A model generated the notes under the pieces. The model was given only the letters and a program-made list of their open reading frames with translations, was not told where the DNA came from and did not search any database. From Polytrichum commune (taxonomy: Eukaryota > Streptophyta > Polytrichopsida > Polytrichales > Polytrichaceae), in the NCBI GenBank assembly GCA_950295325.1, contig OX485803.1:10974001-11038000 (forward strand): 64,000 nt of DNA, read 5' to 3'. Shown piece after piece: positions 55,682 through 64,000 of the stretch. Both the position numbers and the translations under genes were made by a program. Every line of letters begins with the position of its first letter. The first letter of the stretch is position 1.

Positions 55682-56006
55682 TCAAAAATTTAAATAAAAT
55701 TCTCGGAGGTAGGCCACAATACTTTGGGCTGCCTGTTCCCTGAAATCCTCACTCTGGTCCAATTCGCCGCGGTTTAGGCATTGCAAAAAGGCTTCGCAAG
55801 CCTTCTGCACATCCGCAAGAATATCTATGTTTACATCCACAGACTCCAGGCCGACATGAAACGACATGCTTAATTGCAGCGTTATTGATTGGTTTACACG
55901 CGATGTTGAGGATTCGGGCTTGTCTGAGCTTGTGGAAGAGTCAGCTGTTGGTCTTGGCTGCTCTTGCCTTTGCCTCATTGCGTGTGCCTTTTCCTGATTG
56001 TGTGTG
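55682..56006 (-). CDS. Candidate terminal exon of the tandem kinase gene
   Basis: Read on the minus strand, an open frame begins after the acceptor-like CTTCTCTCAG at 56006 in phase 2 and encodes a Gln/Arg/Ser-rich stretch, then an ordered segment (LQLSMSFHVGLESVDVNIDI, LADVQKACEAFLQCLNRGE, QAAQSIVAYLREFYLNF) ending in TAA. The kinase frame upstream could leave at GG|GTAGGC (57326) in phase 2, which would match. The 1.3-kb intron this needs is AT-rich and featureless. The assignment is inference; it could also be a separate small gene. Confidence 0.35.
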
Positions 56007-56209
56007 CTGAGAGAAGGGGTGCCTGAAGAGTGAATCGACGATGGTTAGCACCAAAAACATACACCTATCTGGATCTCTGCAAATTCTAATATATTCATCA
56101 CAACTTCCAAAGGGTGATTTATGTGGCACGATGCAATCTTCATGCACTATATGTATTGATCTCATGTAACACTTTGCTTTGTGCTTGTAGTATGACGTCG
56201 CCCACAAAA

Positions 56210-57324
56210 ATGGAGAATAATGTCAACCTTAATTATTACAACTGTAATATACGCTCAAATTCAGGATGTTATATTTACATACATACTATAATCTTTATGT
56301 TGTAAAACATATTTAGGGAGGTTGTGATGTGTATCGCATGCTCATTGCATGGCCTTGTGTATTAGAACCAACCACCTCTTGAAACATATTATTAACCAAC
56401 AACGCCAGATACTTACAAAAATATCTTCACCTTTCACCAACACAACATTACAACATAATTTGTTGTGGTCTAGTAACTATCCAAATGTTGGCAACTATCT
56501 ATATATAGCACCTCCAGGGGTTCACGTCATTAGAACTTGATTTGAAGTTGTTAAGACTTCTTTCAGAAGCATTGTTTTGGAGGTTTCTTTTGCATTAAAA
56601 GTGTTTTTAAAGACTTTAAGCTCTACGAAAATTTTGAATTTTTCTTTATGGTGAAAATAGATACCTAGGGTGTGTAGATGGTGACCCTATCTTTAGGGAG
56701 GGGGGAATGCATCCAATAAGTTGTAGAAGAGGTATCTAAAATTTTTTTGACACAAATAATCACCCTTGGGGTGGCAACTATTTGTAGCACTCACAGGGGT
56801 CACCGTCTTTAGATCTTGGTTTGGAGCTGTTGTAGCATCATTTTTAAGAAGCGGTTTTAAAGAGCTACTTTTGCAATATAAGCATTTATAATACTTTGAT
56901 AGATTATAAAAAAAATTCTAAACTTTTCTTAGAAGTGAAATTCAACACCTAAGGGATCTAGATGGTGACCCCTATTTTAGAAAGAAAAAAAAAAAACTTC
57001 TATTCAATTCTAAACCCGACATTGATAATGTGAACTTTTTTAATAACTCAAACACAACTTGTGTGAACGGATTCCTCTCTATGCCCTCTTTCCAAGCATA
57101 TTTCTCCTTTTTTTGAAAAGAAAATCATGGACCCATTAGAAGTATTTCTAGAAGTGATTTACAAGCAACTAAATATCAAAGGGAAAGTAGTCCATAGAAT
57201 CCTCCCAATGCCCTCTTTCCAAGCATGTCGCTCCCCAGATTTGTTTTGCGACGATAAATCATCAATTCATTAGGAGCATCAGAAGTGGTTTATAAAAAAG
57301 AAGTGATTTAAAGAGGAGAGTTGC
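56210..57324. other. AT-rich stretch downstream of the kinase exon (possible intron)
   Basis: No gene is seen. A block of about 230 bp is duplicated in diverged form (56540-56710 and 56810-56980; shared GTTGT-AG, GTGACCC, AGATGGTGACCC). CCTCTTTCCAAGCAT occurs twice near 57090 and 57225. Confidence 0.4.
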
Positions 57325-60300
57325 CTACCCAGCAATCCAAACGACGAGGAATGTGGTGATTACCTCAACAGTGTATTCCATTGCAACTTGTGTCGGAACG
57401 TGTTGACGTCGTCGTAGCTGGGAAAGACCCCGCAGCGTCGTCTCCAGATACTTGTGGCTATTTGGATATTCCACCCTCCTTTGTTGCACATCTGCATCAG
57501 CAGTAAAACGGCTGCTCAAGAGGTCATATTTGCACATCTCAAGCCTTGTGCATATCTCTTCAAAACTTGGTCTCGAACGAGGGTTTATATCCCAACCCTC
57601 ATGGATGAGTGCAGCCAACTGTGGAGGGCAGTCTCTGGGAAGATCTGGCCTATAACCACTCAGCACCATGTGGTGCAGCGGTCTCTCAGGGAGTTCAACG
57701 AAGGCCTTCTGCAGAGTGAGTATCTCTGAGCAAGTCAAGGCAAAACTAAAAACATCCGCCTTGAACCATTGCTCCGGGTTAAACATTTGTGGTTGGGGAG
57801 ACATTAGCTCTGGAGCTCTGTATGAAGTGGTCCCAACACGAGCTGACTCTGACGTGCCCTCTTCTTTACCCAACAGTCGTTGGGACACCCCAAAATCTAT
57901 CAACTTCACACAAAAGCAATCCTCAAGATATGGAGTGCCGGGGACATTGCTGACCACCACATTCTGTGGTTTCATGTCGCGATGTACAGTTCCCCTGTCA
58001 TGCAGATAGCGCATCCCAGTTGCAATTTGGAGCATAATGTCAAGAGCTACAAGAGGCGGAAATGGTTTCTCCTTCTCTCGACGCTCTAGTAGCAAATGGT
58101 GCAGGTCCATCTCCATAGCCTCCATCCCAATAGAAAACTCATTTTTCCTAGGGTCATGGCCACAACAGAAGAACTTCACAACGTTGGGGTGGTTCAGACT
58201 TGCTAAAATCGCTGCTTCTTTCAGAAATTTGGGATCAGGGCCCGAAAATACGTCGCCTCGGAAATACTTCATTGCGCAGGGAAGGCCAAGCCACCGAGCT
58301 CTTAACACTGTCCCGGAAGCTCCTTTTCCAAGGTATCCAATAATTTCGACTTGTGTTTCTGTTTCATTCGCCGACAAGAGTGCATTATGTATGCGGAACT
58401 CGAGATCTCCGGATGATGTGAGCTTGAGCTTGTGTAACAAGTACCCGACAAGGGCGCACTGATCATTTGATAACTCGGCATCCCCAGGAAAATATCCTGT
58501 AACGCGTCGATCAGTAATACTATTATTGTAAATAGCATGCTTCTCAAGTCTCTGCTGGAGTGATTTTCGATCTTCAACAACCTGATTTCCGTCTGCGGGC
58601 TCAAAAGTTGATAATTGGCGGAGGTCTTCTGTTTGTAGATGCCCTCCTTCCTGTTCAAAGATTTCTCTCGCTTGCTCGTAGATGACATTGTAGCACAACC
58701 CCATCTCCACCAAGATCTCTCGAAAGGCCTCCTCATTCTGAATCTGGAAGAAGGCTGCTCTACACCAATCTTTCCTGGAGCAGTCACTGACAAGCAACCT
58801 CGACTTCTCCGAGATTCTATAGAAGTTCTCCAAAGCTGGTAGAAAGTGTGGATCATTGATGGACGCAGCTCCAGGGTGTGAGATTAGTTCCTCAACATTC
58901 TTGACAGTTTTGAAAAGCTTCGAAGACAGGTCTTGACACTGACTCCCATTTAGCAGGTTTCCACGACCTACAAGGTTTGCAATATCCTCAATACATTGCA
59001 TGGATTTTTGCATTGGCGCCTTGGACTTCGCCCCTGTAGCACTTGGGATTTTGGCAGTCTGTTGCGTCAGCAATGTGTCAATGTATGTGTAACCTTCCTC
59101 ACCAGTAATAACTGGTGTCAGGAGGTCATATTTGTACCTTTCCAATGTTATGCAAATCTCCCTAAAACTCGGTCTTAACTGAGGCTTGGTATCCAAACAT
59201 TTCTCCAAGAGTGCAACCAACTCTTGGGGGCACTCTGAGGGAAACTTTGGCTTCCAACGAAGTCTCGATGACACGTCACGCCGCACATCTGGAGGAAGAT
59301 CTTGGAATGGCTCCTTTAGGGTAAGTAGCTCTGTGCAAGTCAGCGCAAAACTGTAAACATCCGCCTTAAACCAATTCACCCTGGTGTTATATTCTGGTCG
59401 AAAATCGTCGCGTGCCTTGCAAAATACCTCTGGGGCTCTATAGTTTGTGGTGCCAATATTATTTTGAGAAGGAGTATTGGACTTGGAAACGTGCACCCTT
59501 GTCTTTGCCAAACCAAAATCAACCAACTTCACCAAAAAATCAATAAGATCAAGATCGCTGGGAACGCGGCTGATTACTACATTGTGCGGTTTAATGTCAC
59601 GATGCGCAATCCCTTGGTCATGCAAATAGCACATCCCACGTGCTACTTGAATCATAATGTGAAGTGCGAGATAATCTGCGAGTGGTTTCTTTTCCTCTCG
59701 GAGTTTCCGAATGAAATCAAACAGGTTCATCTCCATGAGCTCCATTCCAATATAGTACTGCCTCTTTATGGTATCATGGCCGCAACAGAAAAATTTAACG
59801 ATATGGGGGTGGTTGAGACGTGCCAGAATTTCTGCTTCTCTCCGAAATATGTCACACGCTGACGGGATGTCAGTTATACCGTCCAGTTTAAAGATCTTCA
59901 TTGCAGAGGGTATGCCAAGCCATTCGATGTGAAAAACAGTTGCAAATCCCCCAAACCCAAGCCAATGGATTATTTTGATTTGTGATTCCATTTCATTCGG
60001 CCACAGTAACGTATTAGACATGCCTAAGCCCTCTTTCATGCGCTCTTCAAACTTAGGTTCTAATTTCCCCACCAAGTATCTTGCAAGGCATTCATCATAT
60101 GACGAGAAGGAACTCCTTTGTATCCATAATTTTTGACGAGTCTGATCAGCTGATAGACCGGAACTCCTGGCTAGTCGCTCCTCAAGTCTCAGGCGGAGTG
60201 TCTTCTGATCCTCAAGAACCTCACTTTTGGATGCGGGCAGAAATGTTGGGAACTTGCGAAGATCTTCTACTTGGACATGCCCGTCCGGTCCAACTATACT

Positions 60301-60627
60301 TCTCGCTTGCTCGTAGATAACATTGTAGCATAACCCTAAATCCATCAAGATCTCGGAAAAGGCTTCGCCATTTTGCATCTGAAACACAGATGCTTGACAC
60401 CAATCTGCTCTGGAGCAGTCATTGATGAGCAATCTCGACCTCTCCAAGACTCCATACATGTTCTTCAAACATGGTCGAAATAGTTTAGGATCTGCTCTGA
60501 AGTGCAGGACTAGTTTTTGAACATTCTTGGCGGTTTGGGTAACCTTTGAACAGAGATCCTGGCACTGCCTTTGATTTAACAAGAGGCCACGACCTACAAG
60601 GTTTCCAATATCTTGAACAGATTTCAT
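57325..60627 (-). CDS. Tandem protein kinase with two DUF1221-like helical domains
   Basis: A 1100-codon open frame holds two copies of the same two-domain unit. Unit 1: a helical N-domain (residues 1-215) beginning SVQDIGNLVGRGLLLNQRQC, then a kinase (about 220-500) with LGFGGFATV, AMKIF, HRDIKPHN, DFGLAKT and YRAPE. Unit 2: helical domain (about 545-770, CIEDIANLVGRGNLLNGSQC), then a kinase (about 775-1050) with LGKGASGTV, AMKYF, HRDMKPQN, DFGVSQR and YRAPE. All catalytic residues appear present in both, so both may be active Ser/Thr kinases. The N-domain resembles DUF1221 of plant kinases. Single-kinase forms exist in land plants, so the tandem form looks like an in-gene duplication. The frame is open upstream without another ATG to a TGA near 60742, so the Met at 60627 is chosen. 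The C-terminus (EVITTFLVVWIAG) may be intron read-through. Confidence 0.85.
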   Translation of the reverse strand: MKSVQDIGNLVGRGLLLNQRQCQDLCSKVTQTAKNVQKLVLHFRADPKLFRPCLKNMYGVLERSRLLINDCSRADWCQASVFQMQNGEAFSEILMDLGLCYNVIYEQARSIVGPDGHVQVEDLRKFPTFLPASKSEVLEDQKTLRLRLEERLARSSGLSADQTRQKLWIQRSSFSSYDECLARYLVGKLEPKFEERMKEGLGMSNTLLWPNEMESQIKIIHWLGFGGFATVFHIEWLGIPSAMKIFKLDGITDIPSACDIFRREAEILARLNHPHIVKFFCCGHDTIKRQYYIGMELMEMNLFDFIRKLREEKKPLADYLALHIMIQVARGMCYLHDQGIAHRDIKPHNVVISRVPSDLDLIDFLVKLVDFGLAKTRVHVSKSNTPSQNNIGTTNYRAPEVFCKARDDFRPEYNTRVNWFKADVYSFALTCTELLTLKEPFQDLPPDVRRDVSSRLRWKPKFPSECPQELVALLEKCLDTKPQLRPSFREICITLERYKYDLLTPVITGEEGYTYIDTLLTQQTAKIPSATGAKSKAPMQKSMQCIEDIANLVGRGNLLNGSQCQDLSSKLFKTVKNVEELISHPGAASINDPHFLPALENFYRISEKSRLLVSDCSRKDWCRAAFFQIQNEEAFREILVEMGLCYNVIYEQAREIFEQEGGHLQTEDLRQLSTFEPADGNQVVEDRKSLQQRLEKHAIYNNSITDRRVTGYFPGDAELSNDQCALVGYLLHKLKLTSSGDLEFRIHNALLSANETETQVEIIGYLGKGASGTVLRARWLGLPCAMKYFRGDVFSGPDPKFLKEAAILASLNHPNVVKFFCCGHDPRKNEFSIGMEAMEMDLHHLLLERREKEKPFPPLVALDIMLQIATGMRYLHDRGTVHRDMKPQNVVVSNVPGTPYLEDCFCVKLIDFGVSQRLLGKEEGTSESARVGTTSYRAPELMSPQPQMFNPEQWFKADVFSFALTCSEILTLQKAFVELPERPLHHMVLSGYRPDLPRDCPPQLAALIHEGWDINPRSRPSFEEICTRLEMCKYDLLSSRFTADADVQQRRVEYPNSHKYLETTLRGLSQLRRRQHVPTQVAMEYTVEVITTFLVVWIAG

Positions 60628-61723
60628 GCAATGTGCCCAGTAATCTTGCGCTTCATTGGATGAGGATCTGGCATGAACTTCGAGATTTAACAGCTCGCTG
60701 CTCCTAAAGGTTTCACATGTTTGACCAGAGATACCATGTCATTCAGCTGGAGGTCCATTTAATGGATAGGAATGTAACGCAACCAAAATCAAGAGATTTC
60801 CAGAAACCATATCCACTTACAATTTCTAGTAAACAAATACATCTTATAAGAGGAATAAGTGAAAAGTCTAAATACCTGAATGATGTAACTGCTTCCACAA
60901 TCTGCCAGCACCAACGAGGAAAGATTGATATCGTTGACATCGGTTCCAATAGCAAACTTTCTAATCCAGCAGGTACATGTTGGAGCCGGAGTTGACCTGG
61001 GCATTCACATGTTGAGCACACTACAACACTGCACGAGAGGAGATTGTGCAGATAGGGAGCTAGATAGTAGAAAGAAAAGTGTACGAACAATTTCAACAGG
61101 CCGTAGCTCAAAAGCCAGCGTAATAATCAACATGAGCTGCTATTCACATTGCCAGAAGAAATGTCAAATATCAAAGAGACCCATGTTACGTGCCACAATT
61201 TGTTTGAGCGCATTCGGAGACATACCGTCATACGGATCTTGTCTCTAGAAGGTCACTATATCCTCGAACACGCGCGTGAAGAGACATTTTAGTTTTTAAT
61301 CTTCACATAATGAATCCAATCCACCTCACCCCATGCCTACCACAATTACAGAGATATACAGCTCACTTTGAAGATCACCAAAACCAGAGGCAGGGTACGT
61401 AGTTCGTCGATGTAACAGACCAAATCTAAGTGGGCCAGAAACAAGACGTACATGCTAAACTTGCACAGATTCAAGTCACAAGGAAACTCATCTACTGGGT
61501 CCGAACAAGAACAAATCACCCCACATCAGTCTGGCACAGCGACATAGGATTTTGAGGTCACGCGAGACCAGTGACTCATGGAAAGATACACGAGGAATAA
61601 CTCCTCACACGCTTCTGCGACTCGTATGAACCACCCAGTACATTTAACCCAAACCCACGAGCAAACTCCCAATTCGCGGCTCACAGGCATCTCCTACAAA
61701 TTTGTGAACCGGTAGGGATATAA
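60628..61723. other. 5' flank of the kinase gene
   Basis: No further supported gene is seen. Short overlapping frames at 60743-61111 on the minus strand show no domain. The promoter of the kinase gene should lie here, but no clear TATA box was identified. Confidence 0.35.
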
Positions 61724-61976
61724 GGGCCACTTCACACATGAGCCAAGAGCCGTGACCTTGTAATGGTGAGGACCCTTGACTCTCATCCAAAGGCCGTACC
61801 ATGGGTGTTGGGAAAGCCATTTTATGTAGTCTTTGGCCCTCAAGCATAGTGTGAAGTGAGAATGAACCATGTTGCGGGACCATTGCATATTTTGTTGGCG
61901 GAAAAAGAGGGGAGGATTTGGTTTAATATAATATGTCTCCAAGTTTATTAATTTAAGATAACTACTTGGTGGTGTT

Positions 61977-62050
61977 TGTCTGTCCTGGAATCTGTCTTGG
62001 AATCTGTCCTGGAATCTGCCATGCAGTCTGTCCTGAAATCTGTCCTGCTG
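61977..62050. repeat. 11-12 bp minisatellite inside the MITE
   Basis: Units of CTGTCCTGGAAT and variants (CTGTCTTGGAAT, CTGCCATGCAGT, CTGTCCTGAAAT) repeat six to seven times. Confidence 0.8.
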
Positions 62051-62069
62051 GAAAAAATATTTAAAAAGT

Positions 62070-62140
62070 CATGGTCTCCCAGAATTTGCGTCAAGCCCAC
62101 CTCTTGGAGGTGGGTCTGACGCAAATTCCGGTAGACCATG
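62070..62140. repeat. Hairpin inside the MITE
   Basis: Arms of 34 bp, starting CATGGTCTCCCAGAATTTGC and ending in its near-perfect complement CCGGTAGACCATG, surround a 3-base loop. Such a structure would fold readily in RNA. Confidence 0.85.
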
Positions 62141-62594
62141 CACCCTTATCCACAACTAGCCATGTAGGACTCCATGTAGACTTTTCATCCACGAACTTTT
62201 CTTTGGGCCTTTAGGCCTTCACCTCCTAGTGTGAAGTGAACTTGGACGGTCTCCGCCTTTTCGACCAATGAGAGCTCTTACATTGCCATGGTCAAGGGCC
62301 TTCAGCCTTGTGTGTGAAGTGGCCCTAAGTTAACCAGAGCAGCGCATGGGACATCATAAGTCAGAGATGCAAGGACGGACGGTGGGTGCTCTTGAAGGAA
62401 GAGTGCAAGAAAGTCTTTCCAAACTTAGGTGTTTTATTGCCAAAATTGTCCGTAACTTAGCTACAGTTATGTTGGCGTGTACAATGCGTTCCGGACACAG
62501 AAGTCACGACATCTGTAACTTGTGCACTGGATTCTTGAAGATGACGAAGAAGAAGAATAGAAGAAGAACTCCTCCAGTACTTAAGAATTGGTGG

Positions 62595-62900
62595 GAATTA
62601 ATGGTGTTTGTTCATTGGACATCACCAGAACTTGTATTTGGTATTCCATGTACAATACAACACTATTTCTGTAGTGTCCCCACCCTCGGAATTGATGTGA
62701 TCCACCTTCTTTAAAATAATTATCTTTTCAAAAGCAACTTGATAATTAATGGTAAGGATGTCCAGCACATCGATCTGTTGCATGCAAAAGATTGTGCACA
62801 GTGCATGGGCAATATGTTTACAACTTGTTTGTAACCTTGGTTGTGCATTCGCTTAAATCATGCAATGCCGGCATGTAAGTCTCAGTTGATAGGTATAAGG
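62595..62900. repeat. Uninterrupted copy of the 52-kb dispersed repeat
   Basis: This copy matches 52100-52295 joined to 52820-52935 and so represents the empty site for the insertion at 52308-52814. Confidence 0.8.
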
Positions 62901-62910
62901 TGGAGGGTGC

Positions 62911-64000
62911 TTAAACCTCAAGAGCTTCAGGTGTTGAAAATTGTGGTGAAATTGAGACTAGGAATGCAATAACCAACACCATGTTCTCAAAAATATCCAC
63001 AACCTAACATATTTTTGACAATGTTGTTTGTTTTCATGCATCCAAACTTCACCTTCACAACAACTTTATAAAACAATTTAATAAGCCAAAAACCTCTCAA
63101 TACGTACACACCTTCACAACAAAGAAAATGGTGGCTTTGATATACTAACCACTTCGCACAACTAATTAAAAAGTAAGAACAAATGCCCACGAATCTCACG
63201 GACTTCGAGAAAAGGAGTCTACATGAACCAATTAAGAATGATATCCCACCAAAACCCCAACAAAGTAACACTAAACCAAATGCAAATAATGTAGGCTTAG
63301 GGCTTGTTTGTTAGGTCACAAATAATGCAAATAAATGTAGGCTTCTAGGATTTGTTTATTAGATCACAAATAATGTAGGCTTAGGGTTTGTTGTTTCTTG
63401 TCTACTAACAAGGATGCGAACAACACCCACGAATTTTGAAGATTCGGCTAGTTTCAGAATGCTCAAACATCCACAATGTACTCTCACATTCAACTGAACC
63501 TCTAATAAGCCACTTACAACCCATTGACTATCACAACTTGATTGTAAGCAACAATAAGGTGAAGTGTAGGTGTTGATTGAAGAACTCAAAACGCCGGATC
63601 ATTACAAAACCCTCACATTGGAATTTGAAATTTGAAATAGCTCAACATCATTTTTGCTAATTCATGTTTCAAATGTTGTGAAGAACTTAAAACACGATAG
63701 GACTTGAAGTTGAAGCAAATGCAAACATGTTGACTAAAGATTGGGAGCCCCCACATACATGCACAAGGAACTCTCCAAAGATTGACACCCACAACCACAA
63801 TTGTATTCACAAAGTTGATGCAAATAGGCTCGCAAGTATGAAGTTGGTGCAGAGGAAGAACCCTAAAATGTAATTGTTGATTCATGCATTGCTTGTAGGT
63901 AATCTAATTTGGGCTTTGGATGCCAACTCGTGTAGGTCCTATATTTCCCAAGCCATAAAGATAGGCTTTTTAGGGGGGGCCCTTTCCCATAAAGTAGGAT
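62911..64000. other. AT-rich end of window, no gene seen
   Basis: Contains a short duplication (TAGGCTT(A/C)(T/G)(A)GG(G/A)(T/C)TTGTTT with AAATAATG, 63280-63395). Minus-strand frames of 76-94 codons show no domain. Confidence 0.4.

Larger units (their letters stand above)
61724..62325. mobile_element. Harbinger/Tourist-like MITE, 602 bp
   Basis: Terminal inverted repeats GGGCCACTTCACACA (61724) and TGTGTGAAGTGGCCC (ending 62325) are flanked by TAA on both sides (61721-61723 and 62326-62328). Secondary copies of the GTGTGAAGTGA word lie inside. The middle holds an 11-bp minisatellite and a perfect-looking hairpin. No transposase is encoded. Confidence 0.75.

Overview
The window reads as nuclear DNA of a streptophyte, probably a seed-free land plant or a charophyte alga. 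The reasons are spliceosomal GT-AG introns, plant-type telomeric CCCTAAA runs, Ty3/gypsy and LINE relics of types common in early-diverging streptophyte genomes, Harbinger-like non-autonomous elements, and a tandem plant kinase with a DUF1221-like N-terminus. No rRNA or tRNA gene was seen. The species cannot be fixed from sequence alone.

Layout. 0.03-3.1 kb (minus): a two-exon DUF7869-like gene with one in-frame TGA. 3.3-4.4 kb: a large array of a 22-bp palindrome (arms GTTTGGGTC and GACCCAAAC around 4 variable bases). 4.5-8.3 kb: non-coding DNA with interstitial telomere repeats, a Harbinger-like MITE and a 99-bp tandem repeat. 8.8-15.6 kb (plus): GC-rich gene A, a ParB-like domain followed by a degenerate N6/N4-type DNA methyltransferase, then an acidic linker, an FCP1/NLI-type phosphatase domain and a basic tail. 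Its introns hold further palindrome arrays, and two palindromes lie inside an exon. 17.5-23.2 kb (plus): gene B, AT-rich with six exons, ending in a second degenerate methyltransferase of the same type. A 3.2-kb intron there carries a repeat-rich relic.

24.1-31.1 kb (minus): a Ty3/gypsy polyprotein in a single frame (gag, protease, C5-cytosine methyltransferase, reverse transcriptase, RNase H, integrase), broken by five stop codons. 33.0-40.1 kb (minus): a second, shorter gypsy element with a 2-kb LTR. 41.4-44.7 kb: inverted-repeat elements. 45.1-46.0 kb: the 3' end of a LINE. 46.5-49.4 kb: an LTR insertion flanked by the 5-bp duplication CGAGT. 50-54.5 kb: dispersed repeats, including an insertion whose empty counterpart lies at 62.8 kb in the same window. 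55.7-60.6 kb (minus): a tandem DUF1221-kinase gene. 61.7-62.3 kb: another TAA-flanked MITE.

Three different DNA-methyltransferase-like domains occur within 20 kb: two degenerate adenine/N4-type domains in host-like genes A and B, and one with intact C5 motifs in a retrotransposon. Nearly all premature stops can be explained by C-to-T or G-to-A transitions, often CGA to TGA, which fits decay at methylated cytosines. The most unusual features are the palindrome family that fills introns of gene A, the eukaryotic ParB-methyltransferase architecture, and the methyltransferase-bearing retrotransposon.
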